In this document: positions 1 to 9,834 of the stretch, piece after piece
Layout of the letters: each line of letters starts with the position of its first letter
How positions within the stretch are numbered: position 1 is the first letter of the stretch
Assembly: GCA_030141605.1 (NCBI GenBank)
Contig: JAQGDQ010000326.1
Location: 126,001 to 190,000, forward strand
Length of the DNA stretch: 64,000 nucleotides
Reading direction: 5' to 3'
DNA from: Tubiluchus corallicola
Lineage: Eukaryota; Priapulida; Priapulimorpha; Priapulimorphida; Tubiluchidae
Program-made: the position numbers and the translations under genes
Notes under the pieces: generated by a model
Databases searched by the model: none
What the model was told of the DNA's origin: nothing
The model's input: only the letters and a program-made list of their open reading frames with translations

Positions 1-1637
1 AACAGTTATCACAAGGAGTAAAATAGTAAGAGTTTTGTAATGAACTTTTAAGTGTGACTGCACATAAAAATGTAACTGATAATTATTACAATGCATTAGA
101 AAGTGTTAACATTTCGTATTACAACTAATTCTTTTAGAAAAAATGACGGGAATTCCACAGTAGCTTATAAAGCAATAGGGAAGGGAACAAAACACGAGCA
201 ATTTATCATAAAGATTATTGGACTTACCGAAAAAACAACCTTTAAATGATAGTGATGCAAGTATTACTTTAGCACGCAACAAAGCTCGGTATTCTAACAA
301 TCTAATTAACAAATACTTTAATACTATAAAGTTATCAAGTGTACAATATAAGGGTACTATATTAACACAATAGTGAATGCTTACATTGCTTCTTAAACAA
401 AATAAAAATATATAATAAGTACAATGAATCTTTGGAATCAGTTTATTTTATAGAGATTCATGCGTTCTACACAGAATTTCTTCATTAAATTTTTACAAAC
501 TAGGGGATTCTTATTATTCACTATAAGATATAGTACGAAGTTTAAAGAAAACACTTCTTATTCGTTGACTGTACGTGTACAAACAGATCTTTGGTCTTAG
601 TCGATTAAATAACAATTATGTAAAAGAAAAACTAAATGTCATTGACATAAAACTTTGAAATTAGCAAACATTCTTTAAAAGACTAATAACTACAATAGTT
701 ATTATTACATTGTATAACTAGTATAAATGACCAAACACGAACAATATTTTACACAAACTGCTAGATGGGTAACAGATGAAAAAGATTCTTTCTATAAACT
801 TTTTCTGTGTAGCCTCTTGCATAAAACATTCCTCTTTTTCTACAAGACCAAAAGAATTAAAGAACGGGCAGCAACACAATACAATAATAACTTTTAGGCC
901 AATGCTTTATCAAATGTCACGTTTAACAGGACCAAAATTTGCAAACTCACCGTGTCGTCATTGTCACAAGGCACAAAATTCATCCATCACATGATGTTAA
1001 CCTTCAGTTATTCACCGATTTTCAGCCAAGCGTGTAAGTAGTTTAATTACTAACGAATACATTCAACTATAACTTTAACAAGTCTATTTTACACACTAAA
1101 AACAATGTCTTTCATGCCAGCCTGCCTTTTGCTGATATGATTTTTTAAGTTGGTCTTCTCTGTTCAGCTCAGCGAACCTATCTATTCACACTTTCATGGC
1201 ATGGTACCTTGTACTGGGGATACGTGGGACATGTTGTGTGTCATCTTTCCTTCTGGGTAGCTTGGTACTATGCATGAATGTGATCGAGCATTATAATCTT
1301 GCATCTGTAAGAAGATGACTGTGACATAAATATTGCACCAAGATAATATAGAATAAAACTGCAAATGTTAAAAACTGACTGGGTTAGTGATGCAGTAGAA
1401 TTAGAAATATTTTACTCACGAAAGACTGTGTAGTCCTAGTAAGCAAGATAACAGGCTTGTAAGGAGAACCGCATAGTTCAAATCCATGCTTCGTTTTAAT
1501 GTTTTCCTTAATTTTGGCCTACGGTTTCCGTTACGAAAAGTGAATAATTTTAGGTTCTGATAGCGATTTTATGCTAGGGAATCTTTTTCAGTTTGAAAAC
1601 CAGCACAAAAGCTGCAGTAAGCACAATCATGAATCCA

Positions 1638-1745
1638 TAATTGAATTGAATTGAATTTTATTTGCGCTTTTAACAAAGTAATAGTGCATAAATAAATAGT
1701 AAAAAGTTAAAGGTTTTGGAGCAAACAGCGATGAAAAGGCACAAA
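1638..1745 (-). mobile_element. LINE-like 3' end, reverse orientation
   Basis: Read on the minus strand the segment ends AAATAAAATTCAATTCAATT, that is an AATAAA-type end followed by a short tandem tail. Similar layouts recur at 11126-11290, 50758-50835 and 52880-52960. This suits 5'-truncated non-LTR retroposon ends, but no reverse transcriptase remains and the family is unknown. Confidence 0.35.
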
Positions 1746-1816
1746 AAATCTGATGCACAAAATTAGTTTTAACTTTACAACAGCGACTTAAGGAGCCCCT
1801 CAAGTTAGTACAATAT

Positions 1817-1848
1817 TTTATTTTTTATTTTTATTTTTATTTTATTGC
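1817..1848 (-). promoter_or_regulatory. candidate dac polyadenylation signals (AATAAA cluster)
   Basis: On the minus strand, AATAAA occurs at 1817-1822 and is repeated in the T-rich plus-strand stretch up to about 1848. This lies about 335-365 nt downstream of the TAG at 2182-2184. These are the first AATAAA hexamers I see after the stop. Which one is used cannot be told from sequence, and the A-rich composition makes chance hexamers likely. Confidence 0.4.
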
Positions 1849-2181
1849 TGATATAATTTTTTAAGTTACAATAATCTGAAACTTTATAAAATTACGACAA
1901 TTAAGCATAAAAAAGACACAAATCAACCATACAGATAAACCATATAAATTATTAGTGACTATTGTAAAATAAATATTTATAAATTTTATGTACATGGCTA
2001 TTCAAGAAACGAATATGCATGAGATTCGTTTTATGATGGCTAACCACACAGTCAACACGTAGCTCTTGTTCAACAAGGTATTTTTCTGCAGAAATAAATT
2101 TATACTCAGAAGAGATCTGTTGATGTTCTTCTTGAATCGAGTAAAGTTTTCAGGAAGACAGAGCACTTGTACGCTACTACG

Positions 2182-2279
2182 CTAATATTGTGCGGCTTTA
2201 CTTACGTAATCACCAGCCAATTTTCTATCCGATTCATTTCGTGCTGATCGCTCCATATCTATTTCTTTGGAAAGAGTTT
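2182..2279 (-). CDS. dac: dac terminal coding exon with stop
   Basis: The acceptor (ttttttacag at plus 2280-2288) is good. The exon completes Glu from G/AA and reads TLSKEIDMERSARNESDRKL, then AGDYVSKAAQY and TAG. The start follows vertebrate LTPEIEADRSGG..., and the ending resembles the vertebrate terminus, which also stops shortly after and finishes in Tyr. A perfect donor-like GTAAGT occurs in frame after GDY (plus 2200-2205). An alternative transcript could therefore splice there, ending the exon at 2206 and using another last exon downstream. I prefer the direct stop because no convincing further exon was seen in 1-2181. Confidence 0.8.
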
Positions 2280-2600
2280 CTGTAAAAAAAGGCGTGATCT
2301 TAGTAAATTTTAAAAAATCTTTAAAAAGTAACATTTATGTATATAACAGTCTTATCAAGCAAATGAAATTGGCTCTATACAAATAACTTTACAAGTGGTA
2401 TGAAAAAGTTGTAAAATAATGAGTACGTCAAAAAGTATTTTTCAAATCTAAGCAGGCTCAACCCATAAAAAGTATCAAAGTCTATCAACACACCGCCTCT
2501 GGGTTACGTTCCAAAATAGAGAAAATAGAGAGTGTTGACTAAGAATCGAATTTCTGGCCACCAGAGAGTGATACAGAAAATCAAAAGAGTAAAGAACTAC

Positions 2601-2744
2601 CATTGAGCAGACGCAACGCCTCTGGTGGACACGCTTGTGCAAGAGCTTCCTCAAGTTGTTGCCGACGTTTCTGTTCACCATCATGATCATCTTGGACCTT
2701 CTTGCGGGCTCTCTTCTCCTTTTTCAGTCGCTTCTGGAATATAA
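2601..2744 (-). CDS. dac: dac exon: DACHbox-C coiled coil, part 2
   Basis: This 144-bp exon has its acceptor at ccttttgcag and its donor at AATG/gtagtt. After a split Ile codon it reads IFQKRLKKEKRARKKVQDD, then GEQKRRQQLEEALAQA, and ends PPEALRLLN. The vertebrate counterpart is IVQKRLKKEKKAKRKLQ..., then ..KRREQAEQTLKQAASTDSLRVLND. Length is conserved exactly across this helix. The donor GTAGTT is weaker than the others in the gene, but the next exon continues the family pattern. The plus-strand reading of this segment is a shadow and not a gene. Confidence 0.96.
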
Positions 2745-2937
2745 CTGCAAAAGGTCTGTCATTAGTAATCAATTATCGGTTGCCACTTTGCTGTGCTTTC
2801 TATGCATCTTAAACCTGCCATTTCATTGATGTTTCCTTCTATTATGAGAACAAAGTCTGATATCCAAAACAGTGACCACCGATATCATAGGCAATAAATA
2901 TAGCACTGGATGAAAATGATTGATTGTAAAATCTTAC

Positions 2938-3021
2938 TTCTCATTTTCTGTTCTTCTAATAATTGTCTTTCCATGTTTTCTCGCAGCTCACGTTCACGCA
3001 GTAACTCCATCTTTAGTTCAG
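2938..3021 (-). CDS. dac: dac exon: DACHbox-C coiled coil, part 1
   Basis: This 84-bp exon has its acceptor at tgtttttag and its donor at AGAA/gtaaga. It completes Ala from the split codon G/CT, then reads ELKMELLRERELRENMERQL followed by LEEQKMR. It aligns without gaps to the vertebrate segment ELKM..LRERELRETLEKQL..EQKNR. The heptad-like spacing of Leu/Met and the dense Glu/Arg indicate a continuous alpha-helix or coiled coil. The phases (2 in, 1 out) match both neighbours. No unusual residue is seen. Confidence 0.96.
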
Positions 3022-3294
3022 CTAAAAACAAAGTTGAAAGCTATGAAGAAGTTGATATAGATCTACTACAAAAATAATTTATCTGGTTTCAAACACCAAC
3101 ACAACCTTGTAAGATCTATAAAAAATGGAGTTTCGTAAAATTTGGAATTGACCTAGAAATCGGAACTGTACTAAATTTGAGCACAAATGCTTACAAAGTC
3201 TACACAGTCATTTTATAATTTGGCTAAGTGAACAGAAATACTAGCGTCTTTTGATGCTGAATGATATTGAATAGCTGTCTGTTAAATAACACGT

Positions 3295-3359
3295 ATGTAG
3301 TAGTGGTAGTGGTAGTGGTAGTGGTAGTGGTAGTGGTAGTGATAGTGGTTGTAGTAGTG

Positions 3360-3405
<46 letters not shown>

Positions 3406-3418
3406 CAGTAGTAGTAGC

Positions 3419-3516
<98 letters not shown>

Positions 3517-3545
3517 CAGTAGTAGCAGCAGCAGCAGTAGTAGTA
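3295..3545. repeat. GTA/GGTAGT trinucleotide microsatellite
   Basis: About 250 bp: a (GGTAGT)n part at 3303-3360, a long (GTA)n with a few CAG interruptions, and a CAG-rich end. It lies inside the 579-bp dac intron between 3022 and 3600. All open frames across it (poly-Val, poly-Tyr) are products of the repeat. Confidence 0.97.
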
Positions 3546-3600
3546 TCTCTTAATATAAACCAAACGAAACATCAAGAGGAATGTCTACAAATGTTCATAC

Positions 3601-3798
3601 CTTTTTCGTAGCTGACTTGACGTTCTTGATGTCTTGCGTTATCTGCAGCAACTTTGAGCAGACCTTGAATATTCATCAGCAATGTCTCTGTGGAGGATAT
3701 TGCACTTGCATCTGTCACCGGGAATGCAATACTCTGATGATGTTTGTCTTCAGCTACTGTATTTCCAGAACTGGTCACATCAGCTGCTTCGCTCAGGT
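3601..3798 (-). CDS. dac: dac exon: start of DACHbox-C
   Basis: This 198-bp exon runs from an acceptor (gcattttcag) to a donor (AAAAAG/gtatga). It reads DLSEAADVTSSGN, a Thr/Ser/His-rich stretch, then SSTETLLMNIQGLLKVAADN and ARHQERQVSYEK. The second half is nearly identical to the SSIETLLTNIQGLLKVA..NAR core of vertebrate DACH1/2, the first helix of the conserved C-terminal domain, used in protein-protein contacts (Eya-type partners and dimer-like coiled coil in the family). This exon gives the strongest identification of the gene. A 250-bp GTA array sits 55 bp beyond its donor in the 579-bp intron. Confidence 0.96.
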
Positions 3799-4091
3799 CT
3801 GAAAATGCCATTTGACGTCACCATGCAGTCAAAAGTTAAGAATGATAAAATTGTCGATTAGTGGGCAGTCAGCGCTAAACTGTTAATCTGCGATAAGCTG
3901 GTATACCAAGCAAAAAACACTAACGACGGTTTTACGAAGGAGGCGACTTAATGGACTTATAGGCTCATTACAAAAATAAAAATTCATGTTTTTGTACATT
4001 TCCAAACTGTTTATTTAGTTCTAGTTTGTAAACGTCCATAAACATATAAACGCTGCTGGCTATATCTGCTTGCTGGGTGTCGCTTAAACTT

Positions 4092-4318
4092 GTTGCTATG
4101 ACTGGCTGTAGTTAATCTTACTGCTATGACAAACGGTTGTTGTTTAGTCTTGTTGCTATAACTGACCGCCGTTTAATGTTGTCACTACAACTGGTTAGTG
4201 TTTAGTCCTGTTGCTATGACTGGTTGCCTTTTAGTCTTGTTGCTATGACTGGCAGGCGTTTAGCTTGTTGCTATGACTTGCTGTTGGTTAGAATTGTCGC
4301 TATGGCAGGGTGTAGTTT
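4092..4318. repeat. 29-bp degenerate minisatellite
   Basis: About eight diverged copies of a roughly 29-bp unit that begins GTTGCTATGACTGG and ends with TTTAGTCTT. Copies differ by several substitutions and small length changes, so the array is old. It is in the dac intron 3799-5527. Confidence 0.85.
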
Positions 4319-4918
4319 CATCTGTTACTGAGCACGTTTTCTAGTGGCTATTATTTTTGGCTGCAGTTTAGTGTAGTTATTTCTTTTTCTTTTGTTTCTA
4401 TTTAAATAAATCAGAAGCATGATTGATCAGAATCTGGTTTCGATGTTTATAAAAGTTTGCTGCATAAACAATCAATAATAACGATATTAATTTACTTATC
4501 ACGTTATTTACGCGCTCCGACGGTAGACGGTGCGTGTGTGTCTGTCTGTGTGTCAGGCCGCTCAATACAATCAAATCGGATGAAATTATAAACACTAAAC
4601 TTAGTATAAGGGTAGGGCAGGGGAAACTTAAAAACCCGTTGTTTTTTCGTTCAGAGATCAAGACGAAGATCAATGTTACTAATATGTTGTGACTTTGATG
4701 TTTGCTAATTGCATTGTGTCAGTCCATACACCTGTTAAAATGCCTCTTGAGGCAATTTTATGAACTAAAGTGATCAATTATTGTCTAGGCGGTGAACACG
4801 GCTCCCATGAGACTTTTTTTAATTCAGAAGTCACAATTAAGTTTCGTTTTAGCATATTTCTAATAATAGTGTTAATTACGAATTCATTGTCTTAGCACTA
4901 ACTGCGTATTACTACCTT

Positions 4919-5392
4919 GTGATTTCACCATATTTATACTTAATCACACAATATCTAATCTCATTTTTTAATTTAATAAAGCAAAACTCTATTGTTGGAT
5001 TTTCGATACGGAACAAAGCGGAGATCCCTAAAACTTGGTCAGGCTGTTGTTGGTGGTGGCGTACGTTGTTATCACATTTATCTTTGAAAGCTAATTATCT
5101 ATTACAAGCCACAGCTTTCATCGAAATAGATGCTAAATTTACATGGAAATGCTACATACTATTAGGTACACTGCAACATAGCTCGATTTTTTTAACTTTC
5201 AAATACCGCCCCCAAATATGCCCGTTAAATAGGCCAGACCAGTTAAATGAATTTGTCCTGTATATTATTTCATTCTTAAAATTTCTTTCCAATTTCAATA
5301 AATGGCTCTGTCCCAACAATACGTATTCAAAATTTTTACGAAAAAATGAACTCCATGACAAAGGTAAACGCTTTCCACAATTATTCTTATAG
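4919..5392 (+). CDS. unrecognised 157-codon open frame antisense to dac intron
   Basis: An open frame not made of simple repeats, in the intron 3799-5527 on the strand opposite to dac. The product is rich in Leu, Phe, Asn and Lys, without a motif, domain or family I recognise. The listed start is simply the first ATG. No splice, promoter or poly(A) context makes it convincing. In such AT-rich DNA a frame of this length can arise by chance, or it may be a worn transposon fragment. It is listed only because it is the longest non-repetitive frame in the region. Confidence 0.12.
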   Translation: MISPYLYLITQYLISFFNLIKQNSIVGFSIRNKAEIPKTWSGCCWWWRTLLSHLSLKANYLLQATAFIEIDAKFTWKCYILLGTLQHSSIFLTFKYRPQICPLNRPDQLNEFVLYIISFLKFLSNFNKWLCPNNTYSKFLRKNELHDKGKRFPQLFL

Positions 5393-5527
5393 AAACTACT
5401 ATACTTTAGAAGAAATGAGCAAACTGATGGGACGTGCCGGATGTAAGCACATTAGTGCTTCCATTCTAGTTGTAACGACGATGCTTACTAAAGAGCAGTG
5501 AAGCTCGTCGTGTGTACTGCTCAGTAC

Positions 5528-5623
5528 CTGTGTCTCTTTCCTCGTCGCTGTCGACATCGCTGTCCGCTGTCGACTTCCCATTCAAAAGTGAACCTAGACC
5601 ACCTCCATTTAGACCGTGGTGTC
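5528..5623 (-). CDS. dac: dac exon: Gly/Asn segment and acidic stretch
   Basis: This 96-bp exon is flanked by an acceptor (ttttttgcag) and a donor (ACAG/gtactg). It completes Gly from the previous exon (G/GA), reads HHGLNGGGLGSLLNGKS, and ends with the acidic run DSDVDSDEERDT plus one base that forms Asp with the next exon. The Ser-Asp/Glu pattern would suit casein-kinase-2-type phosphorylation, which is inference only. Vertebrate DACH has a short QNGLSMNQML-like segment at the corresponding place. Being 96 bp and symmetrical in phase with the next exon's entry, it could be skipped without a frameshift, so it is a candidate cassette exon. Confidence 0.85.
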
Positions 5624-5639
5624 CTGCAAAAAACGAAAC

Positions 5640-5880
5640 AATGAACCAAAATGTCTTAACCTAACCCAATCTAGCATAACCTAGCCTAGCCTAAACTAAC
5701 CTAATAATCACAATCTTAACTTAACGGCAGAGATCATTAATGCATTGTGTCTTTAAAAACAACAAAATACCAAAACTAGCCCAGCTTCCCACTTAACCTA
5801 ACCTAGCCTAAATTAATCTGATAATTACAGCCTTAACTAAATTACTGAGGTAATTTTTAAGCCTATAAAAGTTAACAAAT
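5640..5880. repeat. diverged tandem duplication with CTAACCT motif
   Basis: Two copies of about 110-120 bp, at about 5648-5760 and 5785-5875, share AACCTAGCCTA..., ...TAATAAT/GATAATTACA... and ...TTAAAA in the same order with many substitutions. The CTAACCT-like runs resemble degenerate telomere-type repeats. The block lies just upstream of the acceptor of exon 5528-5623. Confidence 0.6.
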
Positions 5881-6442
5881 TTAACCTGCAATTCTAGCAT
5901 TGCCTACACGTTTATGATTAACATCTAACCTGAACTGAGAAATGTTCAGTTAGAGCCCTACCACACTTCCACAGTATGTCACTTTTGTAGCATGAGCAGT
6001 CGTAGACCTGGGCAGACGGGAGGAAGAGTTAACCTGAAATCGCTGAACTAAGCTAGTACAGTGCACTAGATCTTTTACAACATCGAGTCTATATATTCAT
6101 GCTCGGTCTTCTAAACAGGTATTTTAAGATCATGATTGCAGGTATGCAAGTTTGGCCAATTAGAAGTTAGCCAATGTTTATGTTTGTAAATTTTAGTCTA
6201 GATTAGTAATTTTTGTGCTATTTATAAACGGGATATTATTTTGGAGGCATCTATTGGAGAGTCGATGCAAAAAGTACAAGCCGGAATCCAACATGTTCTC
6301 ACTCAAAGTAGGTAGTTGTGGAGAGACCGGAATCTGATTCATTGTATTCCTGTCTGTGAAATAAATCACTAAAAGAATACAGGTCCTTACAACTTACACC
6401 TGTAGTTATTAGACTTGGACAAGTTTATCTTTTAACGGGGCA

Positions 6443-6697
6443 TTCGGACTAGAGAGTTCTCTCTGAGAGTTTTCGCAATGAATAGAGCTTGTCTGCAAGA
6501 AATTCGCGAGAGAACTCTCAGCAACTTTCGGAGAGTTTCCAATGACTTGCCGAGAGAACTCGCAAAGCCGTTCACACCTGCGAGTTTACTCTCACAGAGA
6601 ACTCTCGGAGAAAACTCTCTAGTATGAACGCGCGGTAACTCGCAAAGCAGTTCACATTTACGAGTTTGTTGTCAGAGAGAAAACTCGCTAGCCCGAA
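6443..6697. mobile_element. inverted-repeat mini-transposon (MITE-like), 255 bp
   Basis: The left end TTCGGACTAGAGAGTTCTCT and the reverse complement of the right end TTCGGGCTAGCGAGTTTTCT match at most positions for about 27 bp. The interior contains two diverged copies of about 75 bp (AACTCGCAAAGC-GTTCACA...CGAGTTT) and many AGAGAACTCTC-type motifs, so the element can fold extensively. There is no coding capacity. Target-site duplications are not obvious, and the superfamily is undetermined. Confidence 0.65.
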
Positions 6698-7672
6698 CTT
6701 TGTAATCGAACTTTTAAATTCACATCTTACTCATAATTATTGTTTATCTCACTTAAGCTACATGAAGAAAAATTCGTTGTCCGGTTTTTCCATTTCTGTT
6801 TCCTCGCAGTTTATGAAAATAATGGCAGACATATATGACAGTTGAGCAATCTTTCTACCCCAAGTAAAAACAATAAGTCAAGTGAAGAGGAAAATTGCGT
6901 CCATTTCTGCCCTTCGCGTTGCAATAATTCCATCAAACGTTTATAATTTGAAATATTTTGATACAAACGGAAATTATCCGCAGTCTGCCGATTTAAAAAT
7001 TGATTAAATGGGGCTTAATTTATTGTATTATACAAATATCTCATGATTTAAGTATTAGCCGGCAAGCAATAATCTAATTTCTCAGATTACAGTCGGCAAT
7101 ATATCAAATGCTGCAAAGCAAAATGCGACTCTTTGTCTGAAGTGGCTCTACATAATCGCCTGCATTCGAAATTTGTGGGACACAATTATTTTTGATGGAA
7201 TTTTATTTGAAAATATGCAAATCGGTGAGGGAAATGAGTGATAGGTTTGAATAGATTTCCTTCAAGAGGTGCTGCTGAATAGCGATTCACATGCAAACAT
7301 TTAAGAATCAACTTCCTTTTCTAATACGCATTCGTATTTAATTATGTTAAACGGAATTTATTGATATTAGCTACACGATTAGCAATGAGGAGTTAAACGA
7401 ATTTTGAGCCTCTTAAGGTGGATTTAGCAATGTAGAAAAGGTCAGTTTTATAGTTTCCATAGTATTTTGCTAAGCTAATTTCTCAGAAAAAATAATAGTT
7501 AATCACAAGTTTGTTTTCTTACTTTTTCCTAAGTCCACAAATAACTGCACCTTCTTCATGCTTACTTGCAACTCCACTTTGGATCTGTCTTCAGTCACAA
7601 ATGAACCATAATGCACAATTACGCAGTATTTAACACTCTTAACTGCGTAAATTAATGCACATTATGACCTTC

Positions 7673-7673
<1 letters not shown>

Positions 7674-7739
<66 letters not shown>

Positions 7740-7746
7740 CAACAAC

Positions 7747-7824
<78 letters not shown>

Positions 7825-7846
7825 TATTATTATTATTATTATTATA
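7674..7846. repeat. AAT array ending in an inverted ATT array
   Basis: (AAT)n at 7674-7733, a short (AAC)n, (AAT)n to 7822, then (ATT)n to about 7843. The switch from AAT to ATT makes the junction palindromic. It is in the dac intron 5624-9715. Confidence 0.97.
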
Positions 7847-9289
7847 ATTACTTCTGCCTTAACGTCCTAGAGCGTGAGGAAAAAGCTGAGAGTGAGTAGT
7901 GCCAATTTATAATATAAACTTAGAGAATGGCAATTGCTCATTGAAAATGAACTAGTGTCCGGTCTCACCACATTCGCTCAAAAACCCGGCGAGTGACCGC
8001 TAAATCGTGTCCAAAAAGAACAGCTAAATGAACTTTTATCGTAAATTTTAGCGTTTTGAAAAGTCCGACGTTCTTATTACGCCATATGGTACCTGGTCAA
8101 CTATACCTTAAGTGTGACTGTAAGTCTCTTAGTTACAGCCAGAAGTAGCCCAAATAATTTAATTAAAAATATGTACGTGTTGTGGAGATGTTCGATAAAA
8201 CGCCAATGATATTCAGTTCATCTCAAATAATAATTTCCTCCAGGAATTTGCAGAATTAATTCCTTCAATAAAATTATCTTTGCATTTTGGTCCCAGGCAT
8301 CTGAATGAATTATTTCTTGCATAAACATGCAAAATTACGTAAGTATAATTAGTTACTGGTCCGCAGAATGCAATTAGAATGCAAATAAACGAAAGCTAAA
8401 TATTATTTTTGTCTAATTAAGTTTTGTGCGCATTTTGTGAATTTTTAATTAGTCCGATGAGTCATCAGCAGCCTTCTCTAAGCATAAAATTTTAAGTATT
8501 TATTAAAATTTGACAAGTTTATTTAAGTGGAAGATTGAAATTAGCTTGTAAATCAATTGCTTAGGGCTATGATTATGTTGCTCCCGCGAGAAAACGCACT
8601 GCGCGATGAGCAAGAGAAAATTTTTACATTCATTCTCAAACACTTTGTGTCTTTACAAACAGTCCAACATAAACGATTGTTAAACTTCTGCAACGTGTCT
8701 GTTAATAGCCTATTTGACGCTACTGTTCAAAAATACTAATGTCTGAGGCGGGCTCTTTGGTGAAAAGGAATCCGCAAGGTGGATGAAAGCTAAGAAATAA
8801 AGGAAAGATATGATAAGAGAAAAAACGTGTTTGATAAGAAGTTTGATAGTCTCTTGTAAATCTGCTGTCAAACAACAGTGGAAAAGATGTAAAACGAAAG
8901 AGTAATTTCAATATTCTGACATCATTAAACTAGGTATTTATCAACATAAGTACTCTGAACATTTTAATACCACTTACTGGGACACCCAGCATAATCTGAA
9001 CTGTCGGACCAGTTAAAGAGAGCTTTCTTCATTGTATTTTTATATTCTAAATTTCTTAGAGACTTGATATAGCCTCCGATACACAAAGTGGCATTAATTA
9101 GTGACACTAATTTTTACTAACCTATGTTTTCCCCGCTGTACCTTTACTGTAAAAAAACAGATGGACATGTAGAACAAAAAATAGTACAAGTTGTATAAAT
9201 GGGCGTCTAAATAGTCATAGACATGGTAGAAGTAGAATCAGAAGTAAAAGTCAAAAACATTACTTCTTTACGTAAGCTGTACTTCTCTT

Positions 9290-9607
9290 CACTTCTCATC
9301 TCTCTTTTACCTTTACCTTTCTTCTTCTTCTTCTACTTTTTCCTTTCTTCTTTCCTTCTCTCCTTTTCTTCTCTCTGGAGCCCCTGTTTCCCATCCAATC
9401 CGTCTTTATTCTTTCTTGCTTTCCGTTTTATTTTATTCCATTCCTATAGCCTTTTTGTTTATTTAGTTCTGTTCCATTCCATTCCTTTCTATATATTCTG
9501 TTCTGTTCTGTATTTTTTCTATTCTATTCTATTCTATTCTATTCTATTCTATTCTATTCTATTCTATTCTATTCTATTCTATTCTATTCTATTCCGTTCC
9601 GTTCCGT
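9290..9607. repeat. polypyrimidine tract with TTCTA pentamer array
   Basis: A pyrimidine-rich stretch in which (ATTCT)n is nearly perfect at 9518-9592, followed by (CCGTT)n to about 9607. It lies 109 bp downstream of the donor of exon 9716-9834 in the transcript. Confidence 0.93.
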
Positions 9608-9715
9608 TGTATTAAAAAGGAAATTAGTGGTATATCTTTTCGCCGAGGAGTTCAAAATTTCAGCTTGGTGTAAACAAAGTTCACAGTCATTATGAAGTGT
9701 TAATGAGAAGATTAC

Positions 9716-9834
9716 CAACGGTTCCATTCACGCCTTGTGCCTTCTCTAAACCGGGATGACGTAGATCTTTTGCCACCTCCTCGTGTCGCTCGCTGCTTCT
9801 CTCTTCTAGTCGCTCGTCTTTCATCTGTGCCGCC
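9716..9834 (-). CDS. dac: dac exon: charged middle-region segment
   Basis: This 119-bp exon lies between an acceptor (ttttgacag) and a donor (GTTG/gtaatc). With the incoming AG it completes Arg, then reads AAQMKDERLEERSSERHEEV and continues to GVNGTV. Another frame is also open, but only this one fits the phases of both neighbouring exons (1 + 39 codons + 1). The composition is strongly charged (Glu/Arg rich) and may form a helix. Vertebrate DACH has a comparable AAAAQ start followed by charged and Ser/Pro-rich sequence here, so I treat it as the orthologous middle segment. Similarity is too low to name a function. I cannot tell whether it is constitutively spliced; family members show alternative splicing in this part. 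Confidence 0.83.

Larger units (their letters stand above)
1..2181. other. 3' flank / 3' UTR of dac, no second gene recognised
   Basis: This is AT-rich sequence with only short random open frames. It should include the dac 3' UTR at its upper end. A reverse-oriented retroposon-like tail (ATTGA repeats next to TTTATTTG) is at about 1638-1700. The stretch 1431-1500 has a weak tRNA-like T-arm but no acceptable cloverleaf. Nothing else can be supported. Confidence 0.5.

Noticed and set aside
1431-1500. tRNA-like sequence with an AGTTCAAATCC box B
   Set aside because: A T-arm can be drawn but the acceptor and anticodon stems do not pair; at most a SINE head.
3261-3611. 116-codon poly-Val frame and its antisense poly-Tyr frame
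   Set aside because: Direct translation of the GTA microsatellite; the true coding exon of dac begins at 3601 on the minus strand.
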